This document shows, piece after piece, positions 1 to 5,996 of a stretch of 10,809 nucleotides of DNA. Where the stretch lies: the NCBI GenBank assembly GCA_947307005.1, contig CAMZHY010000083.1:1-10809 (forward strand). Direction: 5' to 3'. Under the pieces are notes generated by a model. It was not told the DNA's origin and made no database searches. It was given only the letters and a program-made list of their open reading frames with translations. The translations under genes and the position numbers were made by a program. Position 1 is the stretch's first letter; every line of letters starts with the position of its first letter. The DNA comes from an uncultured Planctomycetaceae bacterium (GTDB lineage Bacteria; Planctomycetota; Planctomycetia; Pirellulales; Thermoguttaceae).

Positions 1-936
1 GTCTATCGTCAGATCATACCGGACTCCCAAGAGACTGTCCGCAGCGTACTGACGAACGGCCTCGAGATCTATTTTAGCGAGCGCCGGAGTCGTTTTTTGC
101 ATTTCAACGAGGAGGTTCCGCGCTTCAACCCAGAAAGGTCGATCGGGCTTAGTGAGTTGCGCCAATCCTCTTTCGACGACGTTGATTGTGACAACGGGCG
201 ACTTGAGTTCTTCAGGAACCGTGACGACGCGGGTCGTTGCGTTTGCCGTCGCGAAGGCGCGGAGCAACGATTCGTTCTCTGCGTTTGTTACGACGACGTA
301 ATCGTTAGAAACTTGTCGCGCGACAAGATCGAGAGACGTTTTCAGTGAAAGCGTGAAGCGAGCGCTTTGGGTTTTGGCGTCGAAGTTTGGCTTCTCCGAC
401 TTCGACGCTTTAGCGACGGATGAAACGAAGGTTGAGAAATGTTTGCTCGCGACGGGCAATACGACGGCGATTTTCGGCGGAACCGTGTCGCAAAAAACGA
501 CGGCGGCGACGGGACTGTTCGCATTGACGCAGTTCAGCGCGCTACGGTACGCCGTAAGACGAAGAGCCGTGAGAACGCTGAAACGATCTCCTCCCGTCTG
601 AGCGGAGAACTCTCCGATCGCTCGGTCCAGCGCTTTCAGAGAAGAAAGCTGAAGAACAACTCCCGCGTTTGGGGGAATTGGCAACCCCGAGACGTTGGGG
701 ACGTTGGTTTCAGGTTCCGGAACGTCCTCTTTGTTCGTCCCTTCCTCTTTAGGAGACTTCATGAGGTTGGAAAAGCCCTCGGTGAATTTAAAAATGGTGG
801 AGAGATCGCCGGAAGCTTTTTTTTGGTCGGCTCCGAATGTCGGGCGAATAGGGCAGACCGCGAGGATGAGGAATGCGGTGAAAAGCGCGAAGGAACGCCC
901 GAAACGACCTCGGATTATTTCAAAATGAACTTTCAC
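1..936 (-). CDS. Secreted protein of unknown function, C-terminus beyond the left edge
   Basis: An uninterrupted frame of 312 codons runs from a GTG at 934-936 to base 1 and continues out of the window. The start is supported by an AAGGAA Shine-Dalgarno site 6 bases upstream and by a signal peptide directly after it: basic residues 9-14, hydrophobic core about 15-28, likely cleavage after Ala36 (TFGA/DQ). A Lys/Glu/Pro-rich linker follows (about 57-90). The mature region then alternates hydrophobic strands and helices (about 91-160 and 190-260), with short runs such as AGVVLQLSSL and NDYVVVTNAE. No catalytic motif is visible. The layout recalls planctomycete secreted hypotheticals with a per-protein 'value, limit, difference' style of strands, but this is a resemblance only. 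It lies 62 bases after a hydrolase gene on the same strand and could be co-transcribed with it. Coding is likely; function is unknown. Confidence 0.72.
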   Translation of the reverse strand, partial: MKVHFEIIRGRFGRSFALFTAFLILAVCPIRPTFGADQKKASGDLSTIFKFTEGFSNLMKSPKEEGTNKEDVPEPETNVPNVSGLPIPPNAGVVLQLSSLKALDRAIGEFSAQTGGDRFSVLTALRLTAYRSALNCVNANSPVAAVVFCDTVPPKIAVVLPVASKHFSTFVSSVAKASKSEKPNFDAKTQSARFTLSLKTSLDLVARQVSNDYVVVTNAENESLLRAFATANATTRVVTVPEELKSPVVTINVVERGLAQLTKPDRPFWVEARNLLVEMQKTTPALAKIDLEAVRQYAADSLLGVRYDLTID

Positions 937-942
937 GTTATG

Positions 943-948
943 TTCCTT
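943..948 (-). promoter_or_regulatory. Shine-Dalgarno site fixing the GTG start at 936
   Basis: On the minus strand AAGGAA ends 6 bases before the GTG. No in-frame ATG lies before the signal peptide, so this site decides the start. The 62 bases between this gene and the upstream hydrolase show no convincing promoter; the best match (TGTGCA, 17 bases, TGTAAA) is poor. A 4-bp GGCG/CGCC hairpin there is too weak to call a terminator. Confidence 0.55.
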
Positions 949-998
949 ATTTGTCCAATTATTTACAGGCGCAGGACGCCATTTTGCACAGATTAAGT

Positions 999-2414
999 TC
1001 AAAAACGAACGAGGAAAACGGAGGATTTCTGCGGATTAAGCGTCAGAATTCCATTTGAATATTTGACTTTTGTCGTTTTATAGTCGGAATCGTAATCGAT
1101 TTGGACGACTTCCGCTTCACCTTCCGCCGGAACGCCCCGTAGCGCGATATTAATCGGCGCGGGATTATTCTGCTTGTAATACGAGACAAGTAGACGTTTA
1201 GCGGCGCCCATCTCGTCGACGGAACCGAGAAGCGACACATGCGCGCCTGGATCCCTCGTTTCGACGCGGTTGGGAGCCTGTGAAATCTGCTCGCCGAAGA
1301 GGAGGAACGCGTAGTAGGTCGGACGAAGCTTGCCAAAATTGTCGATCAACCCCCACGTGTCGAGACCAAAGGCGTAGTAATTGCCCATGTCGAGCGGTCC
1401 GTCTTGCCAGCGGGTCAGGACGAGGTCCACAAACGCGGCTGCCTCCGCGCCGTGGAGTCCCTCGGGGGACGTCGCAAGTTCGCGTTTCGCTTGGTCGCCG
1501 CCGTTCGTTCCATGAACGACGTTCCATTGCGTTGGGAAATAATGCCACTCGTTGAGGTGTAATTCCGCGTTCGGGAAGCCGGCGTCGTCAAGCGTTTTGC
1601 GAACCTCAAAGGGGGGATCGATAAGCTCCTCCGGAGCGCTTGCGTAACAGTGCCACGAAAGGAAATCCAAGGGGGCGTTTTCCTCTTTGCAAAGTTCGGC
1701 GAGACGCCTAATCTTATTGAGGTCGTGGCCTGCGAGAGCGGGACCGCCGATTTTAATATCGGGAAATTCAGCGCGGAGACGTTTGGCGACGACAATGTAA
1801 AAGCGACAATACGCGTCCCAGTCGGGATCGTCCCACATCTGAGGGATGATGTTTGGCTCGTTCCAAATTTCCCAATACGGAAGATTCCATTCGAACCCGT
1901 TCGCCCAGCCGGCGTTATAGTGACGGACGATTCCCGCGCAAATTTCCGCGTAATGATCAAAATCTTGCGGTTTCTTCGCAAAGTATTTCACCGCCGTGTG
2001 TTCGATGCTTGTGCCAAGACGGTAGATTGGGACGGCGCCGCCTTTGCGGATGTTGGCGACATAGTCGTCGGTCGGAGCGAAGAAGTAATTATCGGGGTTT
2101 TTAGGATCGGCGTTGAGATTGCCAAAAATCTGATGAACGTCGACGAGACGCATCCCTTCGTTATCCCATGGAGCGTCGTGGAGACGAACCGTCGAAAAAC
2201 GGCACGCCTCCGCGTCGGCTTGGCGATTCTCCAAGGTTTCACGGGAGAATTTCGCCCAAAGATTGACGCCGTTGACCGGTTTAATTGCGCCGACTCGAGC
2301 GTCGAAGTTCACTGAATATTCCGCATCCTGTTGAGCGAGAACAGGGGCGACTGAAAGAAGGAGAAGAACGCATGTATAAAGCGTTCTTGTCAAAATAAAC
2401 GCATTTTTAGTCAT
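999..2414 (-). CDS. Secreted GH39-like glycoside hydrolase (paralog A)
   Basis: This 471-residue protein is probably an exported retaining glycosidase of clan GH-A, closest by eye to GH39 (beta-xylosidase / alpha-L-iduronidase type). Residues 1-27 form a signal peptide with likely cleavage at VLA/QQ. The TIM-barrel domain spans about 35-375. WEIWNEP at 181-187 gives the acid/base Glu186, and HLNEWHY at 286-292 gives the nucleophile Glu289. SWHCY (253-257), the TDDY segment near 115-118 and YRLGTS (131-136) also fit GH39-like barrels. A beta-sandwich tail (about 385-471) ends in FLVRF. The ATG is preceded by AAAGGAA, 6 bases away. It follows a close paralog on the same strand across a 133-base gap with a likely terminator, so it may have its own promoter. 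The substrate is not evident; the exact GH family is inferred from motifs. Confidence 0.87.
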   Translation of the reverse strand: MTKNAFILTRTLYTCVLLLLSVAPVLAQQDAEYSVNFDARVGAIKPVNGVNLWAKFSRETLENRQADAEACRFSTVRLHDAPWDNEGMRLVDVHQIFGNLNADPKNPDNYFFAPTDDYVANIRKGGAVPIYRLGTSIEHTAVKYFAKKPQDFDHYAEICAGIVRHYNAGWANGFEWNLPYWEIWNEPNIIPQMWDDPDWDAYCRFYIVVAKRLRAEFPDIKIGGPALAGHDLNKIRRLAELCKEENAPLDFLSWHCYASAPEELIDPPFEVRKTLDDAGFPNAELHLNEWHYFPTQWNVVHGTNGGDQAKRELATSPEGLHGAEAAAFVDLVLTRWQDGPLDMGNYYAFGLDTWGLIDNFGKLRPTYYAFLLFGEQISQAPNRVETRDPGAHVSLLGSVDEMGAAKRLLVSYYKQNNPAPINIALRGVPAEGEAEVVQIDYDSDYKTTKVKYSNGILTLNPQKSSVFLVRF

Positions 2415-2432
2415 GACGATTCCTTTCTAATT

Positions 2433-2477
2433 GCCTCTTCAGACGATTTGTAGAAGAGGGAAAGTATGCGAAGAGGC
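2433..2477 (-). repeat. Three-part inverted repeat in the leader of hydrolase paralog A
   Basis: On the plus strand GCCTCTTC (2433-2440) is the perfect inverse of GAAGAGGC (2470-2477). A second GAAGAGG (2453-2459) lies between them. In the mRNA (minus strand) the arm next to the Shine-Dalgarno site can therefore pair with either of two upstream arms, giving loops of 12 or 29 bases. The structure ends about 18 bases before the ATG at 2414. It could be a regulator site or an RNA switch; there is no direct proof of either. Confidence 0.4.
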
Positions 2478-2490
2478 TCCGAAAGCGCTG

Positions 2491-2513
2491 AAAAATCGAC
2501 GACGCCGTCGATT
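2491..2513 (-). terminator. Probable intrinsic terminator after hydrolase paralog B
   Basis: On the minus strand a perfect 8-bp stem AATCGACG/CGTCGATT with a 4-base loop ends in a run of five T (2495-2491). It lies 34 bases after the stop codon at 2548. The stem is moderate in strength and the T-run is short, so some read-through into paralog A is likely. Confidence 0.5.
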
Positions 2514-2547
2514 ACAGATTGAACGTTCGCCTCGTAATTCTCTAAAT

Positions 2548-3990
2548 CTACCGTCCTGTCGTTATTTTTTTAAGGATGCAGGTACAAAAACGAACGAGGA
2601 AGACGCTAGACTTTTGCGGCTCAAGCCTTAAATTTCCGCCAAAATATTTGACTGTTGTTACTTTGTAGTCTGAATCGTAATTGATTTGAGCAACTTCGGC
2701 TTTTCCATTTTTCGGAACGCCTTGGAGGCTAATGACAATTGGTTTTGGATTCCCCATTTTATAACAAGGAACAAGAAGACGTTTAACAGTTCCTGTTTCA
2801 TCGACAGAACCGAGGAGCGACACGTTTGCGCCAGGATCCTTCGTTTCGACTCTGGTCGGCGCTTGAAAAATCTGCTCGCCAAAGAGGAGGAACGCGTAGT
2901 ATGTAGGACGAATTCTGCCGAAGTAGTCGATCATTCCAAACATGTCGAGTCCAAAGGCATAGTAATTGCACATATCGAGCGGTCCGTCTTGCCAACGCGT
3001 AAGAACATAATCGATAACCGCCGCCGCTTCAACGCTGTTAAGCCCATCAGGGGAAACGGCCATCTCGACTTTTTGCTGAGGATTTTTCAATTTGTTAAAG
3101 AAAGCTTCCCTTCCCATTGGTAAATAATGCCATTCGTTTAGGTGAATTTCCGTATTCGCGTACCCTAACTCGTCGAGCGTTTTGCGAACGCTATAAGGTT
3201 TGTTGATAATCAGCTCTGGAGTTCCGCTATAGCGGTGCCATGAAACGAAATCCAGAGGGGCGTTTTCTTCTTTGCATAATTGGACAAGGCGTTTGATTTT
3301 TTCTTCGTCGAAAATTGACAACGAGGGACCGCCAATTTTTATATCTGGAAATTTGGCACGAAGTCGTTTCGCCACGACGAGATAAAAGCGACAATATTGT
3401 TCCCAGTTGGGATTTTCCCATGATTCAGGTCTATCCGGCTCGTTCCAAATTTCCCAGTACGGGAGTTTCCACTCAAAACCGTTCGCCCAGCCTGCGTTAT
3501 AATGACGGACAATTCCGGCGCAGATTTCCGCATAACGCTCGAGATTCTGCGGACTCTTCGAAAAATACCTTGTTTTCGTTTCTTCGTGGCTGGTTCCGAG
3601 ACGATAGATAGGAACCGCTCCGCCTTTAAGGATGTTGGCTATATAGTCGTCGGTCGCGGCAAAGAAGTAATTGTCTGGATTTTTAGGATCGGCGTTGATG
3701 TTGGCAAAAATCTGATTAACGTCGACCAGTCTTAAACCCTCGTTATCCCAAGGCGCGTCGCAAAGACGAACCGTGGAGAAATGGCACGCTTCCGCCAAGG
3801 TTTGGCGATCGTCCAAAGTTTCATGCGCTAGCTTAGCCCAAAGCGTGGAGCCGTTGAGCGGTTTAATAGAACCGACGCGGACGTCAAAATTTACGGAATA
3901 TTCAGTGGGAAGTCGTCTGAAAAAAGGAACGATTGAAAGGAAGATGAGTAAGAATGCGAGGAGGAACAAACAAATACGAGATTTGGTCAT
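2548..3990 (-). CDS. GH39-like glycoside hydrolase (paralog B), possibly membrane-anchored
   Basis: This 480-residue paralog of the next gene downstream is about two-thirds identical by eye across the barrel. The acid/base is Glu184 in WEIWNEP, the nucleophile Glu286 in HLNEWHY, and SWHRY is at 250-254, so it should be active. It differs in four ways. The N-terminus has a hydrophobic stretch (about 6-24) followed by FFRRLP, with no Ala-X-Ala cleavage site, so it may stay anchored. Residues 291-318 after the nucleophile are largely rewritten. Twelve residues are added at the C-terminus (469-480, two Cys) because the paralog's TGA is TGT here. Its bases are richer in A/T than those of paralog A. 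No clear Shine-Dalgarno site precedes the ATG; the leader reads AGTTTTTTAAT. It lies 121 bases after the isomerase-like gene, probably in the same transcript. The substrate is unknown. Confidence 0.87.
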   Translation of the reverse strand: MTKSRICLFLLAFLLIFLSIVPFFRRLPTEYSVNFDVRVGSIKPLNGSTLWAKLAHETLDDRQTLAEACHFSTVRLCDAPWDNEGLRLVDVNQIFANINADPKNPDNYFFAATDDYIANILKGGAVPIYRLGTSHEETKTRYFSKSPQNLERYAEICAGIVRHYNAGWANGFEWKLPYWEIWNEPDRPESWENPNWEQYCRFYLVVAKRLRAKFPDIKIGGPSLSIFDEEKIKRLVQLCKEENAPLDFVSWHRYSGTPELIINKPYSVRKTLDELGYANTEIHLNEWHYLPMGREAFFNKLKNPQQKVEMAVSPDGLNSVEAAAVIDYVLTRWQDGPLDMCNYYAFGLDMFGMIDYFGRIRPTYYAFLLFGEQIFQAPTRVETKDPGANVSLLGSVDETGTVKRLLVPCYKMGNPKPIVISLQGVPKNGKAEVAQINYDSDYKVTTVKYFGGNLRLEPQKSSVFLVRFCTCILKKITTGR

Positions 3991-4074
3991 ATTAAAAAAC
4001 TTAATACGCTTGCAGGCTTATTCAAAAGGGGAAACGCAACGTTGAAGCTTGTCTCATACTTCCATTAAACGGCA

Positions 4075-4103
4075 GACGTCGTAAACCAAACGGCGCCGAC
4101 GTC
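4075..4103. repeat. Inverted repeat after the isomerase-like gene
   Basis: GACGTCG (4075-4081) and CGACGTC (4097-4103) form a perfect 7-bp inverted repeat with a 15-base loop, 9 bases past the stop codon at 4112. On the minus strand no T-run follows, so it is not a standard terminator; it may stabilise the 3' end of the message. Chance occurrence is possible because these words are common here. The rest of 3991-4111 shows no convincing promoter for the hydrolase downstream. Confidence 0.28.
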
Positions 4104-4111
4104 CGCATTTT

Positions 4112-5539
4112 TCAGCAGACGCGAATGAACTCAATTCCCAGAATATCCGCGAGTAGTTTGAGTTTGCGAGCGTTGTGTCCAACGCTGATCGCGCAGTGGT
4201 GCGACGGACCGCGTCCGGACCACGCGTCGACAAACTCTCTGGCGCCAATCGAGAATCGATAGCGGCTGTTCGTATTGCCAATCTCTAGGATTGGACCAGG
4301 TTCCGAGACGCCTTCGGCAACAAGGAATTTCGCATTCCCATCCGGCGCGTCGATTACGGAAAGAAGGGTTGCGGGACCGTATTGAACCGACGTTTCAACG
4401 CTCAGCCCCGCGCCGACCTTGCCATGATAAACATAAAGCGGTTTGATTTTCGTCTTTCCTTGCGCAATTTGGGGATGACACGGTCCGTCGTGACCGAGCA
4501 ACACGACGTCGTCGTCGAAGTCTAACGCATAGAATTCAGAAAAAGCGCCGCCGACTCCGAACGCGTCCATAATCTTCATCGCGAGGCAGTTCTTCACTTC
4601 GTATTCGCCCGCGACCGGCACGTTTCGGGCCGTCAACATCGAGAAACCGACGATAACCGACGCGATAAGGTCGGAATATCGTTCATCGCCGAAGCCGTTG
4701 TAGAAATATGCGAGGGCGTCGAGTTTGTTTTTTTCAACAAAACGGTCGAGAGCGATCGAGGTCTGCGCGGCGCGACGCAATTCAAACTCGGAACAGTCAG
4801 ACTGGACGTCAAATTCTTCTCGAATCGCCTTGACGCGCGCGTCGATTTCGGCGTCGGTCACGCGTCCGCGTTCTTCAAGGATTTCGCCAAACTCACGAAT
4901 TTCAAAATGAGGTCCAATTTGCGATGAAAGACGGGTAAGATCGGAGTACACGTCGAGCATGCCGTTATAGTAGTGACCGACCAAACCCACGCGACTTCGT
5001 CGCAGAACAGCGGCGACTCGCGCCGCTTCAAGCCAGTCGCGGAGTGCGTCGTCGACGAAAGGATCGTCTTGTAAAACGCCAGTAATTTGGAAGAACTTAA
5101 CGCCGGCGCGGAGAAACGCGTTTGCAATTTCGGGGACGCTGCACGCTTGGCAGTGCGCGAGCCATTCTCCCGTCATCCTTGTCCTGTCTCCGAGCGCGTT
5201 GAACGTTTCGTAATCAATCTTTGACGCCGGTTGAAGATTCAAAACAACCACCGGCTTTTTGAGTTTATTTACGACGGGAAGCACGGTTGAAGATAGGGCG
5301 TACGTGGAAACGTACAGAAAGATGAGTTCGACGTCTTCCTGCTGGAACCGTCTTCCGGCGTCGTCCGCCTTTAACGGGGAGTCGATGAGTCCGACGTTGA
5401 CGACGTCCGCGCCAAGATTCCGCAGTTTTTGTTCAACTTTGTTCTGATACCCGACGAGTCTGTCGTAAAGCCCGTCAAACTGGGGCCAATACGTATCGAG
5501 TCCAATTCCGTAAAGACCTACCTTGATTGATTTTTCCAT
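4112..5539 (-). CDS. L-fucose/L-arabinose isomerase-family protein, substrate unassigned
   Basis: This cytoplasmic protein of 475 residues has the fold expected of aldose-ketose isomerases of the fucose/arabinose isomerase superfamily. By motif comparison with AraA, the metal ligands appear present: Glu312 in GEYEVK, Glu335 in SEFYALDF, His350 in LLGHDGP, and His447/448 in SHHCAIS. The N-terminal half (VSTYALSSTVLPVV, LNLQPASKIDY, TGEWLAHCQ) differs from classical AraA and FucI and matches a less studied branch, so no gene symbol is given. The frame is open back to an ATG at 5650, but the start at 5539 is preferred: GGAGG lies 10 bases upstream, the protein then begins with the expected KVGLYGIGLD strand, and a perfect -10 box lies between the two starts. 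It heads a run of minus-strand genes that includes two glycosidases, which suggests it acts on a released sugar. Confidence 0.83.
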   Translation of the reverse strand: MEKSIKVGLYGIGLDTYWPQFDGLYDRLVGYQNKVEQKLRNLGADVVNVGLIDSPLKADDAGRRFQQEDVELIFLYVSTYALSSTVLPVVNKLKKPVVVLNLQPASKIDYETFNALGDRTRMTGEWLAHCQACSVPEIANAFLRAGVKFFQITGVLQDDPFVDDALRDWLEAARVAAVLRRSRVGLVGHYYNGMLDVYSDLTRLSSQIGPHFEIREFGEILEERGRVTDAEIDARVKAIREEFDVQSDCSEFELRRAAQTSIALDRFVEKNKLDALAYFYNGFGDERYSDLIASVIVGFSMLTARNVPVAGEYEVKNCLAMKIMDAFGVGGAFSEFYALDFDDDVVLLGHDGPCHPQIAQGKTKIKPLYVYHGKVGAGLSVETSVQYGPATLLSVIDAPDGNAKFLVAEGVSEPGPILEIGNTNSRYRFSIGAREFVDAWSGRGPSHHCAISVGHNARKLKLLADILGIEFIRVC

Positions 5540-5549
5540 ACCTGCCGCG

Positions 5550-5554
5550 CCTCC
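5550..5554 (-). promoter_or_regulatory. Shine-Dalgarno site supporting the 5539 start
   Basis: GGAGG on the minus strand ends 10 bases before the ATG at 5539. The alternative ATG at 5650 would add 37 residues rich in Arg, Gln and Thr with no family likeness. Confidence 0.6.
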
Positions 5555-5641
5555 GACGTCGCATTGTGTCAATCGAAAAGACGTTCCTGTCCTCGTCTGC
5601 GGATTGAAACGACTTTGTCGAACGATAGTATCCGACTGGCG

Positions 5642-5670
5642 ATTATACATGAACAGGACGTATGATACAA
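5642..5670 (-). promoter_or_regulatory. Sigma70-type promoter for the isomerase-hydrolase genes
   Basis: On the minus strand a perfect TATAAT (5647-5642) follows TTGTAT (5670-5665) at 17 bases. The -35 box matches only TTG of the consensus. Transcription would start near 5635, leaving a leader of about 95 bases before the ATG at 5539. Confidence 0.55.
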
Positions 5671-5862
5671 CGATCCGTTTTCGAATGATGCGACGCGTGG
5701 AAAGATTGCCGAATTCGCGTGCGCCGTCTTTTGACTACGGTTGGAGTCGCGACGCATTAGGACGAGACGTCGTGTTTAAGCTCGTATGTTTTGCGAAGGA
5801 ACTGTTCTTTAGCCCGCGTGTTTGTCGGCTTTACAAGACGTCTTCCGAACCTTCAGCGTCAA

Positions 5863-5890
5863 TTGACAAAAACACGGCTGGTCATACAAT
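5863..5890 (+). promoter_or_regulatory. Strong sigma70-type promoter for asnS
   Basis: A perfect TTGACA (5863-5868) and TACAAT (5885-5890), five of six to consensus, are separated by 16 bases. The start of transcription would be near 5897, about 100 bases before the asnS ATG. It is divergent from the promoter at 5642-5670. The 192 bases between the two hold nothing recognisable beyond short palindromes such as GTCGCGAC (5746-5753). Confidence 0.65.
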
Positions 5891-5910
5891 GACCGGGTTG
5901 TTTATTTGCG

Positions 5911-5941
5911 GCGGTTCCGTCTGTGTTTTAACGGGAAACGC
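5911..5941 (+). promoter_or_regulatory. Imperfect leader hairpin upstream of asnS
   Basis: GCGGTTCCGT (5911-5920) can pair with AACGGGAAACGC (5930-5941) with one mismatch and one bulge and a 9-base loop. It sits within the predicted 5' untranslated leader. No T-box sequence or attenuator T-run was seen, so a role in control is only possible. Confidence 0.25.
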
Positions 5942-5996
5942 ATGGACGTTAGGAACGTTCAACCGTCTGTTTTGGGAACATTTACGAGCCAAGACC

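Noticed and set aside
439..996. 185-codon open frame on the plus strand at the left end
   Set aside because: The minus strand has a longer frame with a signal peptide and Shine-Dalgarno site; the plus frame is Arg-rich and has no plausible domain.
1650..2315. 221-codon open frame on the plus strand opposite hydrolase paralog A
   Set aside because: It lies wholly inside a gene with catalytic motifs on the other strand, and a shorter similar shadow appears opposite paralog B, as expected from shared codons.
5540..5650. N-terminal extension of the isomerase-like protein from ATG 5650
   Set aside because: A TATAAT box overlaps that start, the added residues look random, and GGAGG supports 5539.
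5523..5996. N-terminal extension of asnS by 158 codons
   Set aside because: It would overlap the divergent gene, lie partly upstream of the promoter and precede the OB-fold with unrelated sequence; normal AsnRS length fits the ATG at 5997.
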